Shown piece after piece: positions 31,975-40,488 of a stretch of DNA of 64,000 nt. Made by a program: the position numbers and the translations under genes. The first letter of the stretch is position 1, and every line of letters begins with the position of its first letter. Below the pieces are notes generated by a model. That model searched no databases. It was given only the letters and a program-made list of their open reading frames with translations, and was not told where the DNA came from. The DNA is from Acidimicrobiaceae bacterium (GTDB lineage Bacteria > Actinomycetota > Acidimicrobiia > Acidimicrobiales > RAAP-2): NCBI GenBank assembly GCA_027314705.1, contig DAHVAJ010000032.1:1-64000 (forward strand). The letters run 5' to 3'.

Positions 31975-33627
31975 TTATCGGCGGGGGCCGGCGAGCGGTG
32001 CGCCGCCCAGCCGGCCCTGGCGGAGCTGCTGGCGGAGCACGTACTTCTGCACCTTCCCGGACGGCGTCCGAGGGAACTCGTCCACCTGGTAGAGGGCCTC
32101 GGGCCACTTCTGCCGGGCCAGCCCGGCACCGGCCAGGCGGGCGCGCACCTCCCCCATGGTCGGCAGCGTGCCGCCGTCCCGCACCCGCACCACGGCGGCG
32201 GCGTGCTCCCCGAGACGCTCGTCGGGCTCGGCCACCACGCAGACCTCGGCCACCTGGTCCAGCCCCATCAGCAGCTCCTCGATCTCCGCCGCGCTGATGT
32301 TCTCCCCACCGCGGATGATCACGTCGGAGATGCGGTCGGTGATGGTGAGGAAGCCGGCGTCGTCCAGCACCCCCACGTCACCGGTGCGGTACCAGCCCGC
32401 TTCGTCGAATACGGCGGTGGTCAGCTCGGGGTCGACGTAGCCGACGAAGCAGTCCGGCCCGCGGCTCAAGATCTGGCCGTCGGGGTCGAGGCGGAGCTCC
32501 ACCCCGGGCAGTGCCCGGCCGTCGGTGGTGAGCCGCTTCTCCTCGGGGTCGTCGAGCAGCGAGCCGGTGATCGAAGGGTGCTCGGTGCTGCCGTAGGAGC
32601 GGAACGACGCGATCCCGAGCGCGGCGGCCCGCCGCGTCACGGCCACCGGCACGGGCGAGCCGCCCAGGCCGGCAAACGGGAGCAGGGCCAGGTGCTCGGA
32701 GGTGAAGTCCGGATGGTCGAGCAGGCTGGTCAGGAAGTACGTCGCTCCTCCCCCCACGCCGAGGCCCTCCTCCCGCATCAGCCGGAGCACCGCTCCCGGG
32801 TCCCACACGTCGATCAGGTCGACCGACTGCGCGCGCAACATCGGAACCAGGAAGGCGTTGAGCATCCCGATGAAATGGCCGACCGGTGCCCCCGTGATCG
32901 CGGGCGGTCCCCCCTTGGGGAACAGGTAATCGAGCTGACGGGTCTCGCACCCGATGGTCCGGTGCGAATGGATGACCCCCTTCGGGTCGCGGGTGGTCCC
33001 CGAGGTGAACCCGATGATCGCCGGCGCATCCGGGTCGACGGGCAGGGGCCGGGCGAGGGGCTCACCGCCGAGGAGCGACCCGAACGGCACCGCCCCCGGC
33101 GGGAGACCGCCGGCGGGTGGAGCGCCGACCACCAACCACCGGGCGTCGGACCGCCCGGACAGGAGCTCCTCGTAGTTGGCCAGGTAGTCGTTGTGGCCGA
33201 AGCGGTGGGCGGTGACCACCACCGCCGGCGCCACCGTCCGCAGGATGTAGTCGACCTCCTTCGGACCGTAGAAGTGCACGACGGGGACGACCACCGCACC
33301 GAGGTAGGCGGCGGCCCAGAACGTGATGCCGGCCTCCACCCAGTTCGGGAGCTGGAACACGACGACGTCCCCCGGCCCCACCCCGTCAGCGGCCAACGCG
33401 CCGGCAAGCGCCCGTGCCGACCGGTCCACGTCGGAGAAGGTGCCCTGCCACGGACGCCCCGCGGATCGGACCCGGAAGGGCAGGCCGCCCCTCCGGCCGA
33501 GCCCGGCTTCGACCATCTCCCCGAGGGTCTGGTCGGTCCACCACCCCTCGTCCCGGTACCGGCGCGCCCGATCCTCCGGCACCGTCCTCAGCCTCCAGCG
33601 TGCGCCGACCCCGCCCCGCTCCCCCAC
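31975..33627 (-). CDS. Adenylate-forming acyl-CoA ligase
   Basis: 550 residues. ATP motif GFTSGTTRDPKGVIHSHRT, YGSTEHPSITGS, YRTGDVGVLDDAGF, hinge DRISDVIIRGGENI and C-terminal catalytic Lys in TPSGKVQKYVLR. Its N-terminus (VPEDRARRYRDEGWWTDQTLG) resembles cyclohexanecarboxylate- or medium-chain-acid CoA ligases. It activates a carboxylic acid as acyl-AMP, then acyl-CoA. The GTG start has a GAGGAGGG site. A 66-bp gap with AT-rich promoter-like sequence separates it from the Rieske gene. Confidence 0.94.
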   Translation of the reverse strand: MGERGGVGARWRLRTVPEDRARRYRDEGWWTDQTLGEMVEAGLGRRGGLPFRVRSAGRPWQGTFSDVDRSARALAGALAADGVGPGDVVVFQLPNWVEAGITFWAAAYLGAVVVPVVHFYGPKEVDYILRTVAPAVVVTAHRFGHNDYLANYEELLSGRSDARWLVVGAPPAGGLPPGAVPFGSLLGGEPLARPLPVDPDAPAIIGFTSGTTRDPKGVIHSHRTIGCETRQLDYLFPKGGPPAITGAPVGHFIGMLNAFLVPMLRAQSVDLIDVWDPGAVLRLMREEGLGVGGGATYFLTSLLDHPDFTSEHLALLPFAGLGGSPVPVAVTRRAAALGIASFRSYGSTEHPSITGSLLDDPEEKRLTTDGRALPGVELRLDPDGQILSRGPDCFVGYVDPELTTAVFDEAGWYRTGDVGVLDDAGFLTITDRISDVIIRGGENISAAEIEELLMGLDQVAEVCVVAEPDERLGEHAAAVVRVRDGGTLPTMGEVRARLAGAGLARQKWPEALYQVDEFPRTPSGKVQKYVLRQQLRQGRLGGAPLAGPRR

Positions 33628-33695
33628 GCCACCCTCCTCGTCCGGACCGTCCCACCGTCACTCTCGCATGCGCCCCCGGTCGCGTGCCACCGTCA

Positions 33696-33724
33696 TTGCC
33701 GGTCCGGGAGAACTTCGTTATCGT
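33696..33724 (+). promoter_or_regulatory. Promoter candidate for the NTF2-like/acyl-CoA dehydrogenase operon
   Basis: TTGCCG and TATCGT are separated by 17 bases, with the -10 box 44 bp before the ATG, leaving room for the AGGAGG ribosome site. Confidence 0.5.
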
Positions 33725-33768
33725 CGGCCGGCGTTGCACCACCGCCACGACGACCAGGAGGATCCGAC

Positions 33769-34200
33769 ATGGGCAGCACGCCCGTCGCCGACGTCATCGA
33801 GCTCGAGCAGCTGCTGGCCCGGTACGCCCTGGGCATGACCAGGGACGACGTCGACGCGGTCCTCGACGTCTTCACCCCCGACGGCACCTACAGCGCCTTC
33901 GGCGAGGTCTACCCGCTCGCCGACTTCCCGGCGTTGGTGGCCGCCGCCCCCAAGGGCCTGTTCCTCGTCGGGCCACCGGCGCTCGCCCTCGACGGCGACA
34001 CCGGCTCGGGACAGCAGCCGCTGTGCTTCGTCGAGCAGACCACCCACGCCATGCGCATCGGGTACTACACGGACACCTACCGTCGAACCCCCGACGGTTG
34101 GCGCCTCGAGAGCCGGGCGATGACCTTCCTCCGCAAGAGCGGGGCCCGTGACTCCGGTCGGGCCCACGACCCCGCCCGACCTCCGCCCACCGTCCCGTGA
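33769..34200 (+). CDS. NTF2-like/SnoaL-fold protein
   Basis: 143 residues. IELEQLLARYALGMTRDDVDAVLDVFTPDGTYSAFG is the typical N-terminal half of SnoaL-like proteins, and YTDTYRRTPDGWRLESRAMTFLRKS is the C-terminal sheet. In catabolic operons such proteins can be dehydratases, isomerases (ketosteroid-isomerase fold) or hydratases. The ORF track extends it far upstream, but AGGAGG fixes the start here. Its stop overlaps the next GTG (GTGA), coupling it to the acyl-CoA dehydrogenase pair. Confidence 0.9.
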   Translation: MGSTPVADVIELEQLLARYALGMTRDDVDAVLDVFTPDGTYSAFGEVYPLADFPALVAAAPKGLFLVGPPALALDGDTGSGQQPLCFVEQTTHAMRIGYYTDTYRRTPDGWRLESRAMTFLRKSGARDSGRAHDPARPPPTVP

Positions 34201-35351
34201 CCGGCGTCGAGGTCGTGGCCGACGACCTGGTGGAATTCCGGGCGTCCCTGGACACCTGGCTCGACGCCAACGGCGCCGTCCTGGCCCCCGGGTACGAGGG
34301 CGCCGGCGAGCTGGACCAGCAGATGGACCAGCTCGCCAAGGTCAAGGCGCTGCTCTTCGACGCGGGGTGGGGGCGCGCCGGGTGGCCCGAGCGGGTCGGG
34401 GGCCTCGGCGGGTCGACCCTGACTCGCGCCTACCTCGGGGAGGCGCTCGCCGCCCGGGACCTGGTCGAGCCCGGTCTCTTCTCGATGACCGAGGTGCTGG
34501 CGCCCACCGTGATCGAGTACGCCGCTCCCGCACTCGCCGCCTCCGTGGTCCCGGCCCTGCTCCGCGGGGACGAGACGTGGTGCCAGGGGTTCTCCGAGCC
34601 GGACACCGGGAGCAACCTGGCCGCGCTGGCCTGCCGGGCGGTGCGCACCGACGACGGGTGGCGGGTCACCGGCGAGAAGCTCTGGACGAGCCTGGCCCAG
34701 TACGCCGACCGCTGCGTCCTCCTCGTCCGGACGGGCACGACCGAATCGGCCCACCGGGGGATCACCGCCCTCTTCGTGGACATGGACTCCCCGGGGATCA
34801 CGGTGCGGCCGATCGGGACCATGCACGGCGGCGCCGAGTTCTCCGAGCTCTTCCTCGACGACGTCGTCGTCCCCTTCTCCCGCACCCTGGGGGACGAGGG
34901 GGCCGGCTGGACCGTGGCCATGGACCTCCTCCCCTACGAACGCAGCACCTCGCTCTGGCACCGGGCCGCGTTCCTGCACCGCCGGCTCCAGGAGGCCCTC
35001 GAGTCCGCCCCGCCCGAGGCGCTCGACCCGTCGAGGCTGGGCGAGGTCACCGAGCTGCTCTACGCCTTCCGGGCCCGGTCGCGGGGCACGCAGCACCGCA
35101 TGGCCGACGGCGACCGCCTCGGGCCCGAGACCTCCATCGACAAGGTCCTGTTGGCCACGGCGGAGCAGGCGGTGTTCGACCTGGTCGCCGACGCGCTGGC
35201 CCCCGAGGTCACGACGGGGGACGATCCGCGGAGCCGGCGGTGGCGCTCCGAGTACCTGTACTCGCGGGCCGCCTCGATCTACGGAGGGAGCGCCGAGATC
35301 CAGCGGAACATCATCGCCCGCCGCCTCCTCGACCTGGGGGACGACCGGTGA
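34197..35351 (+). CDS. Acyl-CoA dehydrogenase, large-type subunit
   Basis: 384 residues. CQGFSEPDTGSNLAAL (flavin/substrate loop), GEKLWTSLAQYADRCVL, MHGGAEFSELFLDDV and C-terminal SIYGGSAEIQRNIIARR. The MCAD-type catalytic Glu is replaced by Gly (YGGS), as in the other large-type subunits of this window. It overlaps the upstream NTF2-like gene by 4 bp (GTGA) and the downstream small subunit through TGATG, so all three should be produced together. Confidence 0.93.
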   Translation: MTGVEVVADDLVEFRASLDTWLDANGAVLAPGYEGAGELDQQMDQLAKVKALLFDAGWGRAGWPERVGGLGGSTLTRAYLGEALAARDLVEPGLFSMTEVLAPTVIEYAAPALAASVVPALLRGDETWCQGFSEPDTGSNLAALACRAVRTDDGWRVTGEKLWTSLAQYADRCVLLVRTGTTESAHRGITALFVDMDSPGITVRPIGTMHGGAEFSELFLDDVVVPFSRTLGDEGAGWTVAMDLLPYERSTSLWHRAAFLHRRLQEALESAPPEALDPSRLGEVTELLYAFRARSRGTQHRMADGDRLGPETSIDKVLLATAEQAVFDLVADALAPEVTTGDDPRSRRWRSEYLYSRAASIYGGSAEIQRNIIARRLLDLGDDR

Positions 35352-36313
35352 TGGACCCCGAGGACCTCGTGCTCTTCGAGCGCAGCCTCGGCGACGCCGC
35401 CGGCCGCGCCACCGGATCCGGCCTCGACGCCGCGCTCGACCAACTGGGGTGGCGTGACGCACTGGCCGACGACCCTTCCGCCGCCGTCTCCTTGCTGTTC
35501 GAGCAGCAGGGGGCGGCCGGCACCACCTCCTCGGCCCTCGGGCTGGTCCTGGCCGACGCGCTCGTCGGGAACGCCGGACCCGGGACGGGAACCGTGCTGC
35601 CCGCCATCGGCGGGTGCACCCCGCCCGGCACGGTCGTCGCCGGGCGCCTCCGCGTCCGGGGCCTGGCGCCCGCCGGCCTCGTCGACCAACCGTCAGCCCT
35701 GGTGGTCGCCTCGAGCGGTGCCGACCTGGCGGCGGTCACGGTGCCGACGGCATCGCTCGGGCTGCGTGCGATCGGAGGCGTCGACCCGGAACTGGGCCTG
35801 CTCGAGGTGACGGGCGACGTCGACCGCACCCGTCCGGCCAGGGCCGTCTCCCCGGCGACGTGGGCCGCCGCGGTGGCCCTCGCCCGCCTGGCCGTCGCCC
35901 ACGAACTGGTCGGAGCCTCGCGCGCCATGCTGGGGCTGGCCTGCGACCACGCCCGGGGTCGCCTCCAATTCGGCCGCCCGATCGCCTCCTTCCAGGCCGT
36001 CCGCCACCGCCTGGCCGAGACGCAGGTCGCCATCTCCACGGCGGAGGCCATGCTCGACGCGGCGTGGCTCGACACCACGCCGGAGAGGTCGGCCATGGCC
36101 AAGGCCGTGGCCGGGCGCCAGGCGAGGACCACGGCCCGGCACTGCCAACAGGTCCTGGCCGGCATGGGCTTCACCGTCGAGCACCCGTTCCACCGCTACG
36201 TCCGCAGGTCGCTGGTGCTCGACGCCCTCCTCGGCACGGCGGCATCGCTCACGACGTCGCTCGGGGCCGAGCTGATCGACCGGCGCCAGCTGCCACCCCT
36301 CCTCCCCCTCTGA
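35351..36313 (+). CDS. Acyl-CoA dehydrogenase, small-type partner subunit
   Basis: 320 residues, shorter than a usual dehydrogenase (about 380). The recognisable part is the C-terminal helical domain: LGLACDHARGRLQFGRPIASFQAVRHRLAE and VLAGMGFTVEHPFHRYVRR. The N-terminal and beta domains are reduced. It begins inside the stop of the large subunit (TGATG), and the expected product is a heteromeric enzyme. The true start is set by this overlap; the track extension to 34148 is antiquated by the large-subunit frame. Confidence 0.88.
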   Translation: MDPEDLVLFERSLGDAAGRATGSGLDAALDQLGWRDALADDPSAAVSLLFEQQGAAGTTSSALGLVLADALVGNAGPGTGTVLPAIGGCTPPGTVVAGRLRVRGLAPAGLVDQPSALVVASSGADLAAVTVPTASLGLRAIGGVDPELGLLEVTGDVDRTRPARAVSPATWAAAVALARLAVAHELVGASRAMLGLACDHARGRLQFGRPIASFQAVRHRLAETQVAISTAEAMLDAAWLDTTPERSAMAKAVAGRQARTTARHCQQVLAGMGFTVEHPFHRYVRRSLVLDALLGTAASLTTSLGAELIDRRQLPPLLPL

Positions 36314-36315
36314 GG

Positions 36316-36350
36316 CCGACGGCGGCGTCGGTGACGGGCACCGGCCGGTC
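36316..36350. terminator. Possible bidirectional terminator between convergent genes
   Basis: CCGAC-GGCGGC-GTCGG forms a hairpin just past the small-subunit stop, followed by the palindrome ACCGGCCGGT. The gap is only 46 bp between convergent stops. There is no U-tract. Confidence 0.4.
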
Positions 36351-36359
36351 CGCCGGGGA

Positions 36360-37352
36360 TCAGCCGGCCGCGCGCTCCGGCGCAACGTCGAGGACGACCT
36401 TCCCCACGACCTGGCCGTCGGCCACCATCGTCAGCGCGGCGACCACCTCGTCGAGCGGGAAGGAAGCCCCGAGGTGCGGGCGCACGCGCCCGTCGGCCAG
36501 GAGCCCCCAGAGCTCGTCGTCGTTGCGTTGGAGCTCCTCGGGGCAGTGCTCGGCGAAGTCCCGGAACTGGAACCCGAGGATCTGGCAGCCCTTCAGCAGC
36601 ACCAGGTTGAGCGGGATCCTCGGGATCTCCCCCGAGGCGTAGCCGACGGTCACGAAGCGGCCGCCCCAGTGCAGGGACCGCAGGGCGGGCTCGGCGAGGT
36701 CACCACCGACCGGGTCGACGACGACATCCGCACCCCCGGGGAGCACCTCTCGGAGGGCGGGGCGCAGGTCGACGGTGGTGTGCTGGACCAGATGGGCGGC
36801 CCCGCCGGCCCGGGCGACCTCCAGCTTGGCCGGGGACGACGCCACCGCCGTCACCGAGGCGCCGAGAAGGCTGCCGAGGCAGACGGCGGCCAGGCCGACA
36901 CCGCCACCGGCGCCCAGGACGACGAGCTCGTCACCCTTCTGCAGCCGGGCGACGGAGCGGAGGACGTGGTGCGCCGTCCGCCATGCCACGCCGAAGGCGG
37001 CGGCGTGGCGGTCCCCGACGCCCGGGGGGACGACCCGGACCGCCGCCGGGTCCACGACCACTTCCTCGGCGAAGGCGCCGACCATCACGGTCCCCGCGAC
37101 CCGGTCGCCCACCGACACTCCCCTGGCCCCGTCGGCGACCTCGGTCACCACGCCCACGAACTCGCTCCCGGGTACGAAGGGGGGTGGCACGGTGGCCTGG
37201 TACCTGTCGGCGACCAGGAGCACGTCGGGGAAGTTGACGGCGGCGGCACCCACGCGGACCCGCACCTGTCCGGCGCCGAGCTCCGGTGCAGGGAGTTCGT
37301 CGACCACCACGACGTCGGGCGTCCCGTGGGAACGGCAGACGGCGGCCCGCAC
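36360..37352 (-). CDS. Zinc-independent MDR-family quinone oxidoreductase/enoyl reductase
   Basis: 330 residues. The GroES-like N-terminus (VRAAVCRSHGTPDVVVV; PGSEFVGVVTEV) and Rossmann GAGGGVGLAAVCLGSLLGA with SSPAKLEVARAGGA are typical of NADPH:quinone reductase-like enzymes. No zinc-ligand cysteines are present. It probably reduces a C=C or quinone. GTG at 37352 is preferred over 37379: it lies one base after the upstream stop (TGAGGTG) and gives the standard family start. Last of a coupled four-gene operon. Confidence 0.9.
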   Translation of the reverse strand: MRAAVCRSHGTPDVVVVDELPAPELGAGQVRVRVGAAAVNFPDVLLVADRYQATVPPPFVPGSEFVGVVTEVADGARGVSVGDRVAGTVMVGAFAEEVVVDPAAVRVVPPGVGDRHAAAFGVAWRTAHHVLRSVARLQKGDELVVLGAGGGVGLAAVCLGSLLGASVTAVASSPAKLEVARAGGAAHLVQHTTVDLRPALREVLPGGADVVVDPVGGDLAEPALRSLHWGGRFVTVGYASGEIPRIPLNLVLLKGCQILGFQFRDFAEHCPEELQRNDDELWGLLADGRVRPHLGASFPLDEVVAALTMVADGQVVGKVVLDVAPERAAG

Positions 37353-37353
37353 C

Positions 37354-38136
37354 TCAGCGACCCCTCCACACCGGGTCACGCTTTTCCACGTAGGCCCGGG
37401 CGCCCTCCCTGGCGTCCTCGCTGGCGAAGACCACCGTCGACCACTCCGCCTGACGCTTCCGGGCCGCCACCGGGTCCGACACGCTCAGACGGACAAGCTC
37501 CTTGGAGGCGGCCAGGCCGAGGGGGCCGTTGGCGGCGATCCGCTCGGCCATGGCGATGGCCGTGGCCCGGACCTCCGCCGGTGCAACGACGGCGTTGACG
37601 AGCCCGACCTCGTAGGCACGGGAGGCATCCACCAGGTCACCGGTGAGCGCCAGCTCGAGCGCCACGGCCAACGGGATCCGGGTGCCGAGCATGGTGCCCC
37701 CACCGGCCGCGAAGAGCCCGCGCTTCACCTCAGGGAGGCCGAACCGTGCCTCGCTGGAGGCGACCACCAGGTCACAGCCGAGCAGCAGCTCGAGGCCGCC
37801 GGCCACGGCCGCACCGTTGGCCGCGCCGACCACCGGGACGCCGATCTCGCCCCGCAGCAGCCGGTGGAACGCCTCCGTCGGCTCGCCGGGGGAGGTCCCG
37901 GGCACGTCCCCCTCCGAGAACGACCGGAGGTCCATGCCCGAGCAGAAGGCCCGGTCGCCGGTGCCGGTGAGGACGACGGCACGGATGTCGGGATCGGACT
38001 CGGCCTCGATGAGCGCCGCGCCGAGCCCGGCCACCATGACCGTCGTCAGCGAGTTGCCGGCCTCGGGCCGGTTCATGCGGAGCAGGGAGAGCGGGCCCCG
38101 GCGTTCGCCCACCAGCTCGGGGTCGGCGGCGCTCAT
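37354..38136 (-). CDS. Enoyl-CoA hydratase/isomerase family protein
   Basis: 260 residues. GTGDRAFCSGMDLRSF (oxyanion hole), NGAAVAGGLELLLGCDLVVASSEARFGLPEVKRGLFAAGGG with the conserved Glu in LPEVKRGL. A standard crotonase for hydration of 2-enoyl-CoA. The start at 38136 gives an ATGA overlap with the phosphotransferase-like gene; the 45 upstream residues in the track are not coding. Third gene of the operon that begins with the acyl-CoA dehydrogenase at 40444. Confidence 0.93.
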   Translation of the reverse strand: MSAADPELVGERRGPLSLLRMNRPEAGNSLTTVMVAGLGAALIEAESDPDIRAVVLTGTGDRAFCSGMDLRSFSEGDVPGTSPGEPTEAFHRLLRGEIGVPVVGAANGAAVAGGLELLLGCDLVVASSEARFGLPEVKRGLFAAGGGTMLGTRIPLAVALELALTGDLVDASRAYEVGLVNAVVAPAEVRATAIAMAERIAANGPLGLAASKELVRLSVSDPVAARKRQAEWSTVVFASEDAREGARAYVEKRDPVWRGR

Positions 38137-39143
38137 GACGGGTAGTCCGACGTCTCGGCCAGGTCGGCGGCGCCCTGCATGAGTTCCAGCACCACCGGTC
38201 CGTACGACTGGAGCATGGCGTTGTCGCCCGCCCGCTGGAACCCCTGTTCGAGGACGATGGCCAGCTTCCACTTGGCCAGCACGCAGTAGTAGTCGATGTC
38301 ATCGACCTGCCGCCCGGACACCTCGGCGTACCGGTCGAGGATGGCCGAGCGAGACGGCATGCCCGTCATGTCGACGTAGGTGACCCCGGAGACCTCGTCG
38401 GGGTGCTCCGGCCAGCCGTTGACCACCCAGGCCAGGTCGAGCTTGGGGTCGCCCACGGTGCCCATCTCCCAGTCCACGATGGCGGCCATCCGGGCCGGTG
38501 CCCCATGGCGGTACATCACATTGGCGAACTGGTAGTCGCCGTGCATCAGACCGGGGATGAAGTCGATCGGCCGGTGCCGGCGCAACCAGGCCGATGCCTC
38601 GCCGAACCCGGGCAGCTCGCGTCCCTTGATGCGCTCGAGGAACGCCGTCCACCGGTCGACCTGGCGCTCGTGGAAGCCGTCGGGGTGCCCCAGGTCGGCG
38701 AGGCCCTTCGCCTCCCAGTCGACCCTCGACAGCAGGGAGACGCCGTCGACGAGCTCGAAGGCCAGCCCCTTCCTGGCCTCGAGGTCGGCATCGAAGGGCG
38801 CCGGCCACCCGTCGGTGGTCATCGGCGACCAGCCGTCGACGTAGCCCATCAGGTAGAAGGTGCGCCCGAGGACCGACCGGTCGTCGCAGGCGGCCACGGC
38901 CGCCGTGTGGGGGACGTCGGTCCCATCGAGCGCCTCGATGATCCGCCACTCGCGCAGGATCCCGGCATCGCGGGTCTCGGGGGCCGACGGCGGTGGGATC
39001 CGTAGGGCAGCGTGCACCTCGCCCCGGCGGATCTCGTAGATCTCGTTCTGGGTCCCTCCCGAGACGAAGGCGTGCTCGATGGGCGCGCCCACCCCGAGCC
39101 CCTGCCCGTCCATCCACGTGGCCAGCCGACCGACGTCGATCAT
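38133..39143 (-). CDS. Aminoglycoside phosphotransferase-like (APH family) protein
   Basis: 336 residues. Kinase-like fold with LMHGDYQFANVMY (catalytic Asp loop) and AAIVDWEMGTVGDPKLDLAW (metal Asp). Proteins of this kind often accompany acyl-CoA dehydrogenases (ACAD10/FadE36-like) and may phosphorylate hydroxyacyl-CoAs to aid elimination; that role is inference. It starts in the stop of the dehydrogenase (TGATG), so it is firmly linked to it. Drug resistance is not suggested by the context. Confidence 0.92.
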   Translation of the reverse strand: MIDVGRLATWMDGQGLGVGAPIEHAFVSGGTQNEIYEIRRGEVHAALRIPPPSAPETRDAGILREWRIIEALDGTDVPHTAAVAACDDRSVLGRTFYLMGYVDGWSPMTTDGWPAPFDADLEARKGLAFELVDGVSLLSRVDWEAKGLADLGHPDGFHERQVDRWTAFLERIKGRELPGFGEASAWLRRHRPIDFIPGLMHGDYQFANVMYRHGAPARMAAIVDWEMGTVGDPKLDLAWVVNGWPEHPDEVSGVTYVDMTGMPSRSAILDRYAEVSGRQVDDIDYYCVLAKWKLAIVLEQGFQRAGDNAMLQSYGPVVLELMQGAADLAETSDYPS

Positions 39144-40444
39144 CAGAGGTTCCCCACTTCGTGTTCGAGGAGTGCAGCGAATTTCTGGCGCGCCGCGTCT
39201 CGGCGCTTCGGGAGGTGCTGGGTCGGCCACAGGTCGTCAGTGGCACGGTGGTCCCGCAGCACCTGGCGGGCAACGGTCACCTTGTGCACCTCGGTGGGAC
39301 CGTCGGCGAGTCCCATCACGCTCGCCCCGATCAGCATCTGGTGGAACGGCATCTCGTTGCTGACGCCCAGCGCACCGTGCACCTGCATGGCCCGCCAGGT
39401 GATGTCGTGGAGGACACCCGGCATCAGGACCTTGATGGCGGCGATGTCCTTGCGGACCTTCCGGTAGTCGTTGTGCTCGTCGATCAGCCACGCCGTGTAG
39501 AGCACGTAGAGCCGGAACTGCATCAGCTGGGCGTACGAGTCGGCGATGTACCCCTGCACGAACTGCTTGTCTGCCAGCAGGCCGCCCGAGACCTGGCGGC
39601 TGAGCGCCCGCTCGCACATGGCGTCGAGTCCTCTCCGGGCCAGGCCGATGGTGCGCATGGCGTGGTGGATGCGTCCGCCGCCCAGACGGGTCTGCGCGAT
39701 GGCGAACGCCTGGCCCTCGCCGCCGAGCACCGCCTCGCCCGGAAGCCGCACGTCGTCGTAGTGGATCAGGGCGTGCGCTCCCTCCCCCTCGGGCTCGCCG
39801 GCCAGGCCGACATCACGGACGATCTCGATGCCGGGCGTGTCGGTGGGGACGAGGAACATCGACATGCCCTCGTAGGCCGACACGTCGGGGTTGGTCACCG
39901 CCATCACGATGAGGAACGACGCCGTCCGTGCGTTGGAGGAGAAGAACTTCCAGCCGTTGAGGACCCACTCGTCGCCGTCCTTGACGGCGCTGGTCTCGAA
40001 CCGGGTCGGGTCCGAGCCTCCCTGTGGCTCGGTCATCGAGTAGCAGGAGAAGATCCTCCCCTCCAGGAGCGGGCGCAGGTAGCGCTCCTTCTGGGCCTCG
40101 GTGCCGTAGTGGGCGATGATCTCGGCGTTGCCGGTGTCGGGCGCCTGGCAACCGAAGACGATCGGGGCCCAGGAGGAGCCACCGAGGATCTCGTTGAGGA
40201 GCGAGAGCCTGAGCTGCCCGTGGCCCTGGCCGCCGAGCTCGGGGCCCAGGTGGGTGGCCCACAGGCCCTGGGCCCGCACCTGTTCCTTGAGCGGGTCGAG
40301 GATGGCGGAGAGGGTCGCGTCGGGGGGCGTGAATTCGAGCCCCCTCCAGAGCACGTCGATCGGCTCCACCTCCGTCCGGACGAACTCCTCCGCCCAGTCC
40401 AGTTTGGTCTGGTACGCCGGGTCGGTCGCGAACTGCCAGGCCAT
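39143..40444 (-). CDS. Acyl-CoA dehydrogenase, ACAD11-like
   Basis: 433 residues. FSCYSMTEPQGGSDPTRFETSA, NGWKFFSSNARTASFLIVM, and C-terminal MGLADGPTEVHKVTVARQVL. The DGPTEVH ending and the adjacent APH-like kinase recall ACAD10/ACAD11-type enzymes, which act on 4-hydroxyacyl-CoAs together with a kinase domain. The start is MAWQFATDPAYQ at 40444; AGGAGGGG lies about 10 bases upstream. First gene of the operon controlled from the palindromic region at 40469. Confidence 0.93.
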   Translation of the reverse strand: MAWQFATDPAYQTKLDWAEEFVRTEVEPIDVLWRGLEFTPPDATLSAILDPLKEQVRAQGLWATHLGPELGGQGHGQLRLSLLNEILGGSSWAPIVFGCQAPDTGNAEIIAHYGTEAQKERYLRPLLEGRIFSCYSMTEPQGGSDPTRFETSAVKDGDEWVLNGWKFFSSNARTASFLIVMAVTNPDVSAYEGMSMFLVPTDTPGIEIVRDVGLAGEPEGEGAHALIHYDDVRLPGEAVLGGEGQAFAIAQTRLGGGRIHHAMRTIGLARRGLDAMCERALSRQVSGGLLADKQFVQGYIADSYAQLMQFRLYVLYTAWLIDEHNDYRKVRKDIAAIKVLMPGVLHDITWRAMQVHGALGVSNEMPFHQMLIGASVMGLADGPTEVHKVTVARQVLRDHRATDDLWPTQHLPKRRDAARQKFAALLEHEVGNL

Positions 40445-40468
40445 GAGCGTCTCCCCTCCTCGTCGGCT

Positions 40469-40487
40469 GGCAGAATAACATTCTGCC
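40469..40487. promoter_or_regulatory. 19-bp palindromic operator between acyl-CoA dehydrogenase and TetR genes
   Basis: GGCAGAAT-AAC-ATTCTGCC is a perfect 8+3+8 inverted repeat in a 44-bp divergent gap. The plus strand contains TAACAT (40476-40481), a -10 box 7 bp before the TetR ATG. The reverse strand contains TATTCT. The site therefore covers both -10 boxes and is very likely bound by the adjacent TetR protein. Confidence 0.78.
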
Positions 40488-40488
40488 C

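Noticed and set aside
38133-39143. Antibiotic-resistance phosphotransferase
   Set aside because: The APH fold is clear, but translational coupling to an acyl-CoA dehydrogenase points to a catabolic kinase-like role.
27762-40487. KstR or KstR2 operators
   Set aside because: The palindromes here (TGAGAA-TTCTCA, GGCAGAAT-ATTCTGCC, GGAAAC-GTTTCC) do not match the AAC-GTT or CAAG-CTTG half-sites of those sterol regulators as I know them.
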